Shown piece after piece: positions 1 to 8,584 of a DNA stretch of 64,000 nt. The stretch spans positions 2,047 through 66,046 of the forward strand of contig NZ_JALMDK010000021.1 of the NCBI RefSeq assembly GCF_023094165.1, in the 5' to 3' direction. Origin of the DNA: Crossiella sp. S99.2 (GTDB lineage: Bacteria; Actinomycetota; Actinomycetes; Mycobacteriales; Pseudonocardiaceae). The position numbers were made by a program, and so were the translations under genes. The notes under the pieces are model-generated. The model saw only the letters and a program-made list of their open reading frames with translations. It had not been told where the DNA came from and did no database searches. The stretch's first letter is position 1. Each line of letters starts with the position of its first letter.

Positions 1-179
1 GAACCATTGCGGGGCTGACCGGGAACCATTGCGGGGCTGACCGGGAACCATTGCGGGGCTGACCGGGAACCATTGCGGGGCTGACCGGGAACCATTGCGG
101 GGGTGACCGGGAACCGCTGCGGGGCTGAACGGGAGCCACTGCGGAGGGGCTGATTGAAACCGCCGCGGGGCCTGACCGG
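1..179. repeat. 22-bp direct tandem repeat, about eight decaying copies
   Basis: The unit GAACCATTGCGGGGCTGACC plus GG (22 bp) is repeated head to tail from the window edge. Copies 1-4 are identical, copy 5 (89-110) has one change, copy 6 (111-132) has several, and copies 7-8 (133 to about 179) carry small insertions. The unit is not a multiple of three and there are no spacers, so it is neither a coding repeat nor a CRISPR array. It is probably longer than seen, because the window begins inside it. It lies beyond the 3' end of the thioredoxin-like gene. Confidence 0.9.
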
Positions 180-290
180 GATTGGCTGAGGCCGGCAAGG
201 GAAAGCCCCCAGGAGTCGGGGTGTGGTGCGGGGCTGGGCCTCGCGGGTGGGTGACTCCTGAGGGATTCCGGCTTGCGCAGAACGTGGCGC

Positions 291-1286
291 TCAGAACAGG
301 GCGCTGGCCAGGTTTCGGCGGGCCTTCATGACTCGTTCGTCGGCTGGGTCGAACAGCTCGAACAGGTCGACCAGGTGTTTGCGGGCTCGGTCTCGGTCCT
401 CGCCCGCAGTGCGGCGGACCGAGTCGATCAGGCGGGCGAATGCCTGGTCCACCTGCTGGTCGGCCAACTCGGCGTCGGCGGCGGCCAGTTGGGCGTCCAG
501 GTCGTCGGGGGTGGCGTTGGCCTTGGCGATCGCGGTGGGGTCGGCCGCTTCCGCCCTGGCGGCGAAGCGGACCTGGGCCACGGCGGCCTTGGCCAGTTCG
601 TTGGCGGGCTCGGCGTTGAGGATGTCCTGGTAGGCGGCTTCGGCGGCGGTGTAGTCACCGCGTTCGAAGGCTTCCTCGGCGGCGACGAACCTGGGGTCTT
701 CCGGCTCTTCCTCGACCTCGGCGGCGGGAGCGCCCTGGTTGGCCTCGGCCGCGGCGATGCCAGGGAGGCGGTCGCGCAGGGCGTCGATCAGGGTGGTCAG
801 CCACTCGCGGATCTGCGGCTCGGGCAGGGCGCCGGCGAAGGCGTCCACCGGCTGGCCGCCGGCGATGGCGACCACGGTGGGCACCGACTGGACGCCGAAG
901 AGCTGGGCGATCCGGGGGTTGGTGTCCACGTCGACCTTGGCCAGCAGCCAGGTGCCGTTGGCGGCCTTGGCCAGCCGCTCCAGCACCGGGGACAGCTGCT
1001 TGCACGGCTCGCACCAGGTGGCCCACAGGTCGATCACGACCGGGATCTCCAGCGAGCGTTCGACGACCTTGGCCTGGAAGTCGGCCTCAGTGACGTCGAT
1101 GACCCACTCGCTGTCCCCGGCATCGCCGGGGGACGTGGGCGCGCCGGGCTCGGCCGCGGCGGGACGGGACGGCTGGCGGGCCGCCGCGTCGGCCCTGGCC
1201 TTGAGCGCGGACAGGTCCACCGCTCCCGCGAGCGCGGCGGACAGTGCGGCGGTCTTACGAGGATCGGGCCTTGTCACGGTTTCCAT
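291..1286 (-). CDS. Thioredoxin-domain TPR protein (YbbN/CnoX-like)
   Basis: Protein of 331 aa. Residues about 60-165 form a thioredoxin fold with the active site WCEPC (Cys92 and Cys95) and the cis-proline at Pro136 (SVPT). The C-terminal half (about 200-331) is alpha-helical with TPR-like repeats. This matches the YbbN/CnoX family of thioredoxin-like co-chaperones. In the family the CxxC is variable; here both cysteines are kept, so a redox role is possible. The start chosen is ATG at 1286, since upstream codons in this frame read low-complexity Pro/Arg/Ala. The N-terminal 55 residues are Ala/Pro-rich and probably disordered. It is cytosolic, with no signal peptide. It stands alone, about 220 bp downstream of the mutase gene on the same strand. 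Confidence 0.85.
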   Translation of the reverse strand: METVTRPDPRKTAALSAALAGAVDLSALKARADAAARQPSRPAAAEPGAPTSPGDAGDSEWVIDVTEADFQAKVVERSLEIPVVIDLWATWCEPCKQLSPVLERLAKAANGTWLLAKVDVDTNPRIAQLFGVQSVPTVVAIAGGQPVDAFAGALPEPQIREWLTTLIDALRDRLPGIAAAEANQGAPAAEVEEEPEDPRFVAAEEAFERGDYTAAEAAYQDILNAEPANELAKAAVAQVRFAARAEAADPTAIAKANATPDDLDAQLAAADAELADQQVDQAFARLIDSVRRTAGEDRDRARKHLVDLFELFDPADERVMKARRNLASALF

Positions 1287-1504
1287 CCTGACATGACCCG
1301 GGTATGTCGCGCCGCGCCGCCCGCCGCATTGGGGGATGGGCGTCCCCGGCCGGGCCGCCGGAGCACCGCTCGCGTGGGCGGTGAAGGAGGAGAAGAGGGG
1401 GTTGCGCGGGGCCGGGTGGCGGGGACCCCGGGCGCGGGAGGCGTGCGGGCGGGGCGTGGGGGCGCGGGGGGCGGGGCGTGGGATTTGGGTGATAAGTGGC
1501 CTGA

Positions 1505-3202
1505 TCAGAAGCGGGCGGGCTCGGTGTAGGTGCCCCATTCCGTGCGGAGTACCTCGCAGATCTCGCCGAGGGTGGCCTCGGCGCGGGCGGCGGCGAGCAT
1601 GGGTTCGATCAGTTCGCCGTCGCCTTGGGCTGCGGTGCGGAGGTTGGCGAGGGTCTGGTTGACAGTGGGCTGGTCACGCTGGGCTCGGCGTTCGGCGAGG
1701 GTGCGGCGTTGGTCGAGTTCTACCTCGTGGCTGACGCGGAGGATTTCCAGGGAATCGGCGGTGACGTCGGTGTGGATGTTGACGCCGACCATTTTCTTGT
1801 CGCCTTTTTCCAGGGCCTGTTGGTACTCGAAGGCGGCGTCGGCTATTTCGCCGGTGAAGTAGCCGTCCTCAATGCCGCGCAGGATGCCTGAGGTCATCTC
1901 GCCGATGGGGTGGTGGCCGGAGGGGGCGGCCAGGGCGGCCAGGTCCTTGATGCGGGTGAAGATGCGTTCGGCTTCGGCTTCCAACTTGTCGGTGAGGGCT
2001 TCGACGTACCAGGAGCCGCCGAGGGGATCGGCCACGTTGACCACGCCGGTTTCGGCCATGAGGACCTGCTGGGTGCTCAGCGCGATCTGCGCGGCGCGTT
2101 CGCTGGGCAGGGCGAGGACCTCGTCCAGGGCGTTGGTGTGCAAGGAGTTTGTGCCGCCGAGTACCGCGGCCAGGGCTTCTACGGCGGTGCGGACGATGTT
2201 GTTGTCCGGCTGTTGCGCGGTCAGCGACACTCCGGCGGTCTGGGTGTGGAAGCGCAGCCACTGCGCCTTGTCCGTCTTGGCGCCGTAGACCTCGCGCAGC
2301 CAGCGGGCCCAGATCCGGCGGGCGGCGCGGAATTTGGCGATTTCCTCGAAGAAGTCGATGTGCGCGTCGAAGAAGAAACTGAGACCGGGCGCGAACTTCT
2401 CGATGTCCAGGCCGCGGGACAGGCCCAGTTCGACGTAGCCGAAGCCGTCGGCGAGGGTGAAGGCCAGCTCCTGCGCCGCAGTCGAACCGGCCTCGCGGAT
2501 GTGGTAGCCGGAGACCGACAGCGGTTTGTAGGCCGGGATGTTGTCCTGGCAGTAGGCCATCAGGTCGCCGATCAGGCGCAGGTGCGGCTCGGGCTCGAAG
2601 AGCCACTCCTTCTGCGCGATGTACTCCTTGAAGATGTCGGTCTGCAGGGTCCCGTTGAGCCGTCCGATGTCGGCGCCCTGCCGTTCGGCGGCGACCAGGT
2701 ACATGCAGAACATCGGCACCGCGGGGCCGGAGATGGTCATCGAGGTGGTGACCTGTTCCAGCGGGATGCCGTCGAAGAGGATGTCCAGGTCGGCGGCGGA
2801 GTCGATAGCCACGCCGCAGTGGCCGACCTCGCCGAGGGCGCGCGGGTCGTCGGAGTCCCGGCCCATCAGGGTGGGCATGTCGAAGGCGACAGAGAGCCCG
2901 CCACCACCGCGGGCCAGGATCATCCGGTAGCGCTCGTTGGTCTGCCGGGCGTTGCCGAAGCCGGCGAACTGGCGGATGGTCCACGCCCGGCCGCGGTAAC
3001 CAGTCGGGTACAGGCCGCGGGTGAATGGGTACTCACCGGGCCAGCCGATCCGCTCGAAGCCCTCCGGCGCTGTTCCCGGGCCGTAGACCGGGTCCACCTC
3101 CAGGCCGGAGAGGGTGTTGAAGTCGGCTTCCCTGACCTGGCCTTTCCGCTGCGCGTCGGCGTAGCGGTGCACCCAGCGTTCCCGTCCGGCCTCGACATCC
3201 AT
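1505..3202 (-). CDS. icmA: Isobutyryl-CoA mutase large subunit (IcmA), B12-dependent
   Basis: Protein of 565 aa, the usual size of the separate large subunit (about 566 aa), carrying the acyl-CoA-binding TIM barrel but no C-terminal B12-binding domain. It therefore needs a separate small subunit (IcmB), which is not in the window. Family knowledge: isobutyryl-CoA mutases have Phe and Gln where methylmalonyl-CoA mutases have Tyr89 and Arg207. Here Phe79 (IRQFAGFG) and Gln197 (YIAQKEW) stand at these places, so the substrate is inferred to be isobutyryl/n-butyryl-CoA. The conserved GYHIREAG motif holds the active-site His. The start is the ATG at 3202, preceded by GGAGG with good spacing. A TTG at 3232 is possible but has no ribosome site. 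MeaB, the mutase chaperone, lies 26 kb away. Confidence 0.87.
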   Translation of the reverse strand: MDVEAGRERWVHRYADAQRKGQVREADFNTLSGLEVDPVYGPGTAPEGFERIGWPGEYPFTRGLYPTGYRGRAWTIRQFAGFGNARQTNERYRMILARGGGGLSVAFDMPTLMGRDSDDPRALGEVGHCGVAIDSAADLDILFDGIPLEQVTTSMTISGPAVPMFCMYLVAAERQGADIGRLNGTLQTDIFKEYIAQKEWLFEPEPHLRLIGDLMAYCQDNIPAYKPLSVSGYHIREAGSTAAQELAFTLADGFGYVELGLSRGLDIEKFAPGLSFFFDAHIDFFEEIAKFRAARRIWARWLREVYGAKTDKAQWLRFHTQTAGVSLTAQQPDNNIVRTAVEALAAVLGGTNSLHTNALDEVLALPSERAAQIALSTQQVLMAETGVVNVADPLGGSWYVEALTDKLEAEAERIFTRIKDLAALAAPSGHHPIGEMTSGILRGIEDGYFTGEIADAAFEYQQALEKGDKKMVGVNIHTDVTADSLEILRVSHEVELDQRRTLAERRAQRDQPTVNQTLANLRTAAQGDGELIEPMLAAARAEATLGEICEVLRTEWGTYTEPARF

Positions 3203-3234
3203 GCCGCCTCCAGCCCGTGGTGGGTAGTCCAATA

Positions 3235-3248
3235 GTAGGACGACCTAC
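3235..3248. promoter_or_regulatory. Candidate operator palindrome upstream of icmA
   Basis: GTAGG-ACGA-CCTAC, an inverted repeat with 5-bp arms, lies 33 bp before the chosen icmA start, in the short gap between icmA and the thiamine-binding protein gene. The placement fits a repressor site in the icmA leader or promoter. The nearby MarR regulator is a natural candidate to bind it, but that is inference. Confidence 0.35.
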
Positions 3249-3266
3249 CTTCACCGGCCAGGCAAC

Positions 3267-3566
3267 TCAGCCCTCGGAGAGGTGGGCCTCAAGGCGTTCG
3301 ACCTTCGCGGTGAGCTGGCCGGTGAAGCCGGGGCGGATATCGGCCTTGAGCACCAGCGACACCCGGGGACCGAAAGCGGCCACCGCGTCCACGGCCTGCT
3401 TCACCACCGCCATCACCTCGTCCCAGTCACCTTCGATGGTGGTGAACATGGCGCTGGTCTCGTTGGGCAGTCCCGATTCCCGGACCACCTTGACCGCGGC
3501 GGCGACCGCCTCGCTGACGCCGCCGGTCTCACCACCGGCCGGACTGACACTGAACGCGACGAGCAT
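3267..3566 (-). CDS. Thiamine-binding protein, MTH1187/YkoF-like family (DUF77)
   Basis: Protein of 99 aa beginning MLVAFSVSP, the typical opening of the MTH1187 family, whose members form ferredoxin-like folds and bind thiamine or related ligands. Supporting stretches are the SVSPAGGETGGVSEAVAAAV opening region and the TTIEGDWDEVM segment. The start at ATG 3566 is preceded by GGGAGG at ribosome-site distance. It runs in the same direction as icmA, which follows after 64 bp, so the two may be cotranscribed. The physiological link between this protein and the mutase is not known to me. Confidence 0.75.
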   Translation of the reverse strand: MLVAFSVSPAGGETGGVSEAVAAAVKVVRESGLPNETSAMFTTIEGDWDEVMAVVKQAVDAVAAFGPRVSLVLKADIRPGFTGQLTAKVERLEAHLSEG

Positions 3567-3625
3567 CGCTGGGGCCTCCCTGGTTCCACGGTGTGAAAAA
3601 AGATCCATCTCAGGCTGCTACTGCT

Positions 3626-3637
3626 CAGTACGCACTG
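3626..3637. promoter_or_regulatory. Candidate MarR autoregulatory palindrome
   Basis: CAGTACGCACTG, an imperfect palindrome with 4-bp outer arms, lies 15 bp before the chosen GTG start of the MarR gene and in the shared region with the divergent thiamine-binding protein gene. MarR proteins usually bind such sites in their own promoters. The assignment is by position and symmetry only. Confidence 0.3.
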
Positions 3638-3652
3638 CTAGTTTCGGAGGTT

Positions 3653-4156
3653 GTGACCGGCCATCCACTCCCCTTCGACCCGATCGCGCGGGCCGCCGAA
3701 TCCTGGACCCAGCGCATCGGGCCTTCGGAGACGATGGCCGCGGTCACCAGCGTGATGCGCGTGCAGCAGATCGTGCAGTCCGCAGTGGACGGTGCGCTCA
3801 AACCGCACCGGCTGACCTTCGCCAGGTACGAAGCCCTTGTGCTGCTTACCTTTTCCCGGCGCGGCAGTCTGCCGATGCGGGTGATGGGCGAGCGGCTGCA
3901 ACTGCACCCGACCAGCGTCACCAACATCGTGGACCGGCTGGAGAGCGATGGCCTGGTACAGCGCGAGCCGCACCCGACCGATCGCCGCACCACGCTGGTG
4001 GCCATCACCGACGCCGGGCGGGACCGGATGAAGGTGGCCACCGAGGCGGTGGTGGAGGCCGGATTCGGCCTGCAGGGGCTGAGTGGACCGGAGACGGTCC
4101 AGCTCACCGCCCTGCTGGCCAAGGTCCGGCACGCCACCGGCGACTTCACGGAGTGA
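3653..4156 (+). CDS. MarR family transcriptional regulator
   Basis: Protein of 167 aa with a MarR winged helix: the region MRVMGERLQLHPTSVTNIVD is the recognition helix-turn-helix and RREPHPTDRRTTLVAITDAG is the beta-wing with the typical DRR motif. It is divergent from the thiamine-binding protein and icmA genes and convergent with the DUF3817 gene, overlapping it by 11 bp. The start is uncertain. GTG at 3653 follows a GGAGG only 2 bp away, which is short, while GTG at 3593 would add 20 residues but has no ribosome site. The gene set icmA, MarR and DUF3817 recurs in other actinobacteria as I remember it, which suggests control of acyl-CoA metabolism. Confidence 0.85.
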   Translation: MTGHPLPFDPIARAAESWTQRIGPSETMAAVTSVMRVQQIVQSAVDGALKPHRLTFARYEALVLLTFSRRGSLPMRVMGERLQLHPTSVTNIVDRLESDGLVQREPHPTDRRTTLVAITDAGRDRMKVATEAVVEAGFGLQGLSGPETVQLTALLAKVRHATGDFTE

Positions 4157-4457
4157 CCGGGGCCGCCTGAGTCCGCTTGTTCACCCAGCGCTCGAACACG
4201 ATGGTGCCGAACGGCGGCACGCTCGCGATCAGCGCCCAGGTCGTGGTGCGCCCGTCCCAGTTGAGCGGCTCACGCACCATGAGCACCACGAACAGGTAGA
4301 GCACGAAGATCACTCCGTGCACCGGGCCGAAGATCTTGACCCCCAGGTCGTTGCCGACCATGACGTACTTGAAGAACATGCCGACCAGCAGGCCGGCCCA
4401 GGAAAACGCCTCGGCGATGGCTACCGCACGGAAACGCGCTGTGGGCGTAGCGAACAC
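4146..4457 (-). CDS. DUF3817 integral membrane protein
   Basis: Protein of 103 aa with about three membrane helices (near residues 12-30, 40-60 and 70-88). It carries the family features EAFSWAGLLVGMFFKY and GPVHGVIFVLYL. The start is GTG at 4457 preceded by GGAGGGAGC. DUF3817 proteins are small actinobacterial membrane proteins of unknown function. The gene is convergent with the MarR gene, and their 3' ends overlap by 11 bp. Confidence 0.8.
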   Translation of the reverse strand: MFATPTARFRAVAIAEAFSWAGLLVGMFFKYVMVGNDLGVKIFGPVHGVIFVLYLFVVLMVREPLNWDGRTTTWALIASVPPFGTIVFERWVNKRTQAAPVTP

Positions 4458-4676
4458 GCCGCTCCCTCCCTCGGGTGAAATGTCCGCTCTCCAGTGTGAT
4501 TGGTGATCGCGGTCACCCGGACGCCGGGCGGGGCAAGTGGCGCTGAGCTGGGGATTCCAGGAACGCGCAGGGTTTCCGCAGGGGCGCGCGGGCACAGTGG
4601 TGACGTGCGGCGAGCGGAGATATGGGGGCGTTCGCCGACGGGATCCGGGCTCTGCCCAGCGGCAGGGCCCGGATCG

Positions 4677-7385
4677 TCAGCCTCGGGGCGGGAACAGCGC
4701 CCTGAACTCGGGCAGGCCAAGCGCGGTGCGCAACTCCAGCATGAGCCGTTCGTGGTGGGCGGCTTGATCGGGCTCGCCCCGGTCCTGGTGCAGGGCGGCG
4801 AGGACCTGGTGGGCCCGGGTCTGCTGGTACTGCTCGCCGATCTCCACCGCCAGCGCCAGCCCCTGGTGCACCGGCGGCAGGGCTGCGTCGAGATCACCGG
4901 CGCAGTGCCGGGCCAGGCCAAGGCACACCAGTGCGTGCCCTTGCAGGTATCGGTTCTCCCGCTGCCGGGCCACCGCCAGCACCTGCTCGTGCTGCGGCAC
5001 CGCCTCGCCGGGGCGGCCCAGAGCCACGCAGGCGATGCCGATCCCGTTGCGGGCGTGGCATTCCAGCTCCACGTCGGCGGACTCCCCGGCCACCGTGACC
5101 GCCATCCGGTGGTGGCTCAGCGCCGACTCGTAGTTGCCGAACCACTGCTCGGCGAACCCGATCCCGACCAGCGCGTAGCCCTCGACGTCGCGGAAACCCC
5201 TGGCGCGGCCGATGGTCAGCGCGGCGCGGTGCCAGGACAGCGCCTCCGCGCAGTCACCGCGACGCAGGTGGGACAGGCCGAGGCCGTTGAGCGACCGGCC
5301 GATGATCAGGTCGTCGCCGAGTTCCCTGCCGTGCGCCAGTGCCCGGGTGAAGCGCTCGATCACGGTGTCGAAGTCGCCGCGGCGCCAGTGCGTGAGGCCG
5401 AGGCCGACCAGGGCCGGGCCGATGAGTTCCCGGTTTCCGGTGTCCAGCAACAGGGTGTGCAGGGCGATGGCGTCGTCGTAGCGGCCGGTCCGGTCCAGGT
5501 AGTGCGGCAGGGTGGCGGCCAGTGCGGTGAGTTCGGGCAGCCAGTCGCGGCGGGCGGCGAGTTCGGCGGCGGCCAGCAGGTTCGGCCATTCCACCGCGAG
5601 CCGGTCCGGGTCCTCGGCGATGGACTGGAGCTGGTGCTCGATCAGCCTGCGGTGCGCGGTGTCGTCGGGCTTGGCGTGTTCGGCGGCGAAGAGGCGGACC
5701 AGGTCGTGCATCCGGTAGCGGCCGGGGGTGTGTTCCTGGACCAGGTGCAACGCGGTCAGTTCGCGCAGCCGGGGGCGGGTGGCCGGCAGTGGCTCGTCGG
5801 TCAGCGCGGGCAGCGCGGTCAGGCCCAGGTCGGGGCCGGGGGCGTGCGCGAGCAGGCCGGCCAGGGCGACCGCTGCCGGGCTGAGCGCGTGGTAGGTGGT
5901 GGTGAAGACGGCACGCAGGCTGGCGGTCAGTTCGCCGGAGTCCAGGGCGTCCAGCCGGGTGGTGTCCTCGCGAAGTTCCTCGGCCAGCGCGGCCAGCGGG
6001 AAATCGGGGTGGGTGGCGGCGCGGGCGGCCACGATGCCCAGGGCCAGCGGCAGCCGGGCGCAGCGGGTCAGCAGCGCGGTGACCGCCGCGGGTTCGGCGG
6101 CCAGCCGGTCCGCGCCCAGGTAGCGGGCGAGCAGGTGGCGGGCGTCGGACTCGGCCAGGCCCGCGACCGGCACCGGGCGGGCGCGGTGGGTGGCGAGCAG
6201 GCCGTCCAGGCGGTGCCTGCTGGTCACCACCACGGTGCAGGTGTCGCCGCCGGGCAGCAGTGGCAGCACCTGCTCGGAGTCGCGGGCGTTGTCCAGCACG
6301 ATCAGCAGGCGGCGGCCGGTGACCAGGCTCCGGTACCGCGCGGCCTGGGCGTGCTCGTCCACCGGCACCGCCGAGGGCAGCACGCCGAGGGCGTCCAGGA
6401 ATCCGCGCAGCGCCACCCCCGGCGGCATCGGCGGGCTGGCCGGGTCGAAGCCGCGCAGGTCCACGTAGAGCTGGCCGTCCGGGAAGGCGGGCAGGTGCCG
6501 CTGCGCCCAGAACAGCACCAGCGAGGTCTTGCCGATGCCGCCGATGCCGCTGACCACGCTGGTCTCGCCCACGGTCAGCGCGGCCAGTTCGGCATCCCGG
6601 CCGGTGAACAGCCGGGGCGGCGCGGGCAGTTGCGCCGGGGTGCCGCGGGTCGGTGAGGTGAGAGCCGGGTCGGCGGTGAGGATGCGCTGGTGCAGCTCAC
6701 GCAGCCGAGGGCCGGGGTCGATGCCGAGTTCCCCTGCCAGCCGGGCCCGCAGATCGGCGTAGCGGGCCAGCGCGTCGGCCTGCCTGCCGAGGCGGCACAG
6801 CGCGAGCATGAGCTGGCCGGTCCGGCGCTCGTCCAGCGGGGTGGCCTCGACGGCGGTGATCAGCTCGGGCAGCAGTTCGGCGGGCCTGCCCTGGGCCAGC
6901 AGCAGGTCGTCCCGGTCGAGTTCGGCGGTGTGCCGTTCCTGGGCCAGCGCGGTGCGCAGCGGGTCGAGGCCGGGGGCGTCCAGGTCGGCGAAGGGCTCGC
7001 CGCGCCACAGCGCCAGGGCGGCCTCCAGCAGTGGCAGCGGCGCCGCGGCGGTGCGGGCCTTGGCGCACAGCGCGCGGAAGCGGTGCAGGTCGACGGCGGT
7101 GTCCGGCACGGTCAGGGTGTAGCCGCCGTTGCCCCTGGTCAGCGTGACCCCGGCCGGCGCGAGGGTGCGGCGCAGCCGGGACAGGTAGCTGCCCAGGGTG
7201 TCCCTGGCGGTGTCCGGCAGGCGATCGCCCCAGACCCGGTCCAGCAGCACGGCGGCCGGGACCGGGCGGTTGACCTCGGTCAGCAACACCGCGAGCACGC
7301 TGCGCTGCCGCGCGTGCCCCACCTCCAGCGGCCTGCCCGCACTGGTGGCCTCGACCACGCCGAGCAGGCGGAACTCCAGCGTCAT
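4677..7385 (-). CDS. AfsR/SARP family regulator with NB-ARC ATPase and TPR domains
   Basis: Protein of 902 aa. The order is an OmpR-like winged helix (1-95, opening MTLEFRLLGVVEA), a bacterial transcriptional activation domain (about 100-245), an NB-ARC/STAND ATPase with P-loop GIGGIGKTS (around residue 287), then a helical region and TPR repeats to the end. This is the AfsR-type architecture of large SARP regulators, which activate secondary metabolism or morphogenesis genes in actinobacteria. The start is ATG at 7385, preceded by GGGGGAGGGG. It is divergent from the PLP lyase gene (32 bp gap), which could be a target. No antibiotic cluster adjoins it. Confidence 0.9.
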   Translation of the reverse strand: MTLEFRLLGVVEATSAGRPLEVGHARQRSVLAVLLTEVNRPVPAAVLLDRVWGDRLPDTARDTLGSYLSRLRRTLAPAGVTLTRGNGGYTLTVPDTAVDLHRFRALCAKARTAAAPLPLLEAALALWRGEPFADLDAPGLDPLRTALAQERHTAELDRDDLLLAQGRPAELLPELITAVEATPLDERRTGQLMLALCRLGRQADALARYADLRARLAGELGIDPGPRLRELHQRILTADPALTSPTRGTPAQLPAPPRLFTGRDAELAALTVGETSVVSGIGGIGKTSLVLFWAQRHLPAFPDGQLYVDLRGFDPASPPMPPGVALRGFLDALGVLPSAVPVDEHAQAARYRSLVTGRRLLIVLDNARDSEQVLPLLPGGDTCTVVVTSRHRLDGLLATHRARPVPVAGLAESDARHLLARYLGADRLAAEPAAVTALLTRCARLPLALGIVAARAATHPDFPLAALAEELREDTTRLDALDSGELTASLRAVFTTTYHALSPAAVALAGLLAHAPGPDLGLTALPALTDEPLPATRPRLRELTALHLVQEHTPGRYRMHDLVRLFAAEHAKPDDTAHRRLIEHQLQSIAEDPDRLAVEWPNLLAAAELAARRDWLPELTALAATLPHYLDRTGRYDDAIALHTLLLDTGNRELIGPALVGLGLTHWRRGDFDTVIERFTRALAHGRELGDDLIIGRSLNGLGLSHLRRGDCAEALSWHRAALTIGRARGFRDVEGYALVGIGFAEQWFGNYESALSHHRMAVTVAGESADVELECHARNGIGIACVALGRPGEAVPQHEQVLAVARQRENRYLQGHALVCLGLARHCAGDLDAALPPVHQGLALAVEIGEQYQQTRAHQVLAALHQDRGEPDQAAHHERLMLELRTALGLPEFRALFPPRG

Positions 7386-7417
7386 GCGCACCCCTCCCCC
7401 GGGTAGCCTTCGCGCTC

Positions 7418-8584
7418 GTGGCCGACGTGTACAGCGACGACTGGATCTGCACCCGCCTGGGTGAGGACGCCGAGCACTTCCTCGGCGCGGTGCACCCACC
7501 GGTCTACGAGAACTCCCTGTTCACCTTCCCGAACACGGCCGCGCTGGGGAAGGCGCTGCGGGCCGAGGACGAGAACTTCGTCTACTGGCGCGGCACCAAC
7601 CCGACGGTGGCGCTGGCGCAGGACAAGCTGGCCGCACTGGAGCGGGCCGAGCGGGCCAAATGCTTCGGCTCGGGCATGGGCGCGATCTCGGCGACCATCT
7701 CCGCGCAGGTCGCCGCGGGCGACCACGTGCTGGCCATCGGCGCGATCTACGGGCCGACCACCAGCTTCCTGCGCTACCTGACCAAGTTCGGCGTCACGCA
7801 CACGCACGCGGCCGATCTGGACCAGGCGCGGGAGCTGATCCGGCCGGAGACCAGGCTGGTCTACTTCGAGTCGCCGACCTTCATGGCCTTCCGGGTGCTG
7901 GAGATCGCCGCCGTGGTCGAGCTGGCGCGGGCGCACGGCGCGGTGACGATCATGGACAACACCTGGGCCACCCCGCTGTTCCAGAAGCCGATCACGCTGG
8001 GCGTGGACCTGGTGGTGCACTCGCTGTCGAAGTACATCGGCGGGCACAGCGACCTGGTCGGCGGCGTGGTGTGCGGGTCGGCGGCGCTGGTCCGGCCGCT
8101 GTCGCTGGTGGAGTACCAGCTCTACGGCGCGGCGATGTCCCCGCACGACGCGGCCAAGGTGGTCAAGGGGTTGCGCACGCTCGGGGTGCGGATGGCCGCG
8201 CACGGCGAGCGGGCGCTGCGGGTGGCCGAGTTCCTGGACGCGCATCCGCGGGTGCGGTCGGTGCGTTACCCCGGGCTGCCAGGACATCCGGACCACGAAC
8301 TGGCGCGGCGACAGCTCAGCGGGTTCTCCGGACTGTTCGCCTTCGAGCTGGACACCGAGGACGTCTCGCTGGTGGAGAAGTTCGTGGACTCGTTGCGGCA
8401 CTTCAGGATCGGCGTGTCCTGGGGCGGTTACGAGAGCCTGGTGAACGCGCCGGCGGTGACCGTGGAGGAGTCGGTGCGGGCGACCATGGGCATCCCGGTC
8501 GGGCTGGTGCGGCTGTCGGTGGGGCTGGAGGACGGCGAGACCCTGGTGGCTGATCTCGCCGCCGCGTTCGAGACCTTGGGTTAG
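7418..8584 (+). CDS. metC: Cys/Met-metabolism PLP enzyme (cystathionine beta-lyase-like)
   Basis: Protein of 388 aa of fold-type I. It has the pyridoxal-phosphate region CFGSGMGAISA, the aspartate in TIMDNTWATP, and the Schiff-base lysine in HSLSKYIGGHSDL. The family contains cystathionine gamma-synthase, beta-lyase, gamma-lyase and methionine gamma-lyase. The GHSDL...GG stretch and overall pattern fit a bacterial cystathionine beta-lyase (cystathionine to homocysteine, pyruvate and ammonia), but substrate cannot be fixed from sequence, so the symbol is tentative. Start GTG 7418 has only a weak ribosome site. The stop overlaps the stop of the opposing protease gene by 4 bp. Confidence 0.8.
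   Translation: MADVYSDDWICTRLGEDAEHFLGAVHPPVYENSLFTFPNTAALGKALRAEDENFVYWRGTNPTVALAQDKLAALERAERAKCFGSGMGAISATISAQVAAGDHVLAIGAIYGPTTSFLRYLTKFGVTHTHAADLDQARELIRPETRLVYFESPTFMAFRVLEIAAVVELARAHGAVTIMDNTWATPLFQKPITLGVDLVVHSLSKYIGGHSDLVGGVVCGSAALVRPLSLVEYQLYGAAMSPHDAAKVVKGLRTLGVRMAAHGERALRVAEFLDAHPRVRSVRYPGLPGHPDHELARRQLSGFSGLFAFELDTEDVSLVEKFVDSLRHFRIGVSWGGYESLVNAPAVTVEESVRATMGIPVGLVRLSVGLEDGETLVADLAAAFETLG

Noticed and set aside
1..179. CRISPR array
   Set aside because: The 22-bp units are directly adjacent with no spacers and there are no cas genes in the window.
3203..3266. Cobalamin riboswitch before the B12-dependent mutase gene
   Set aside because: The gap is only 64 bp and shows no B12-box or suitable stems.
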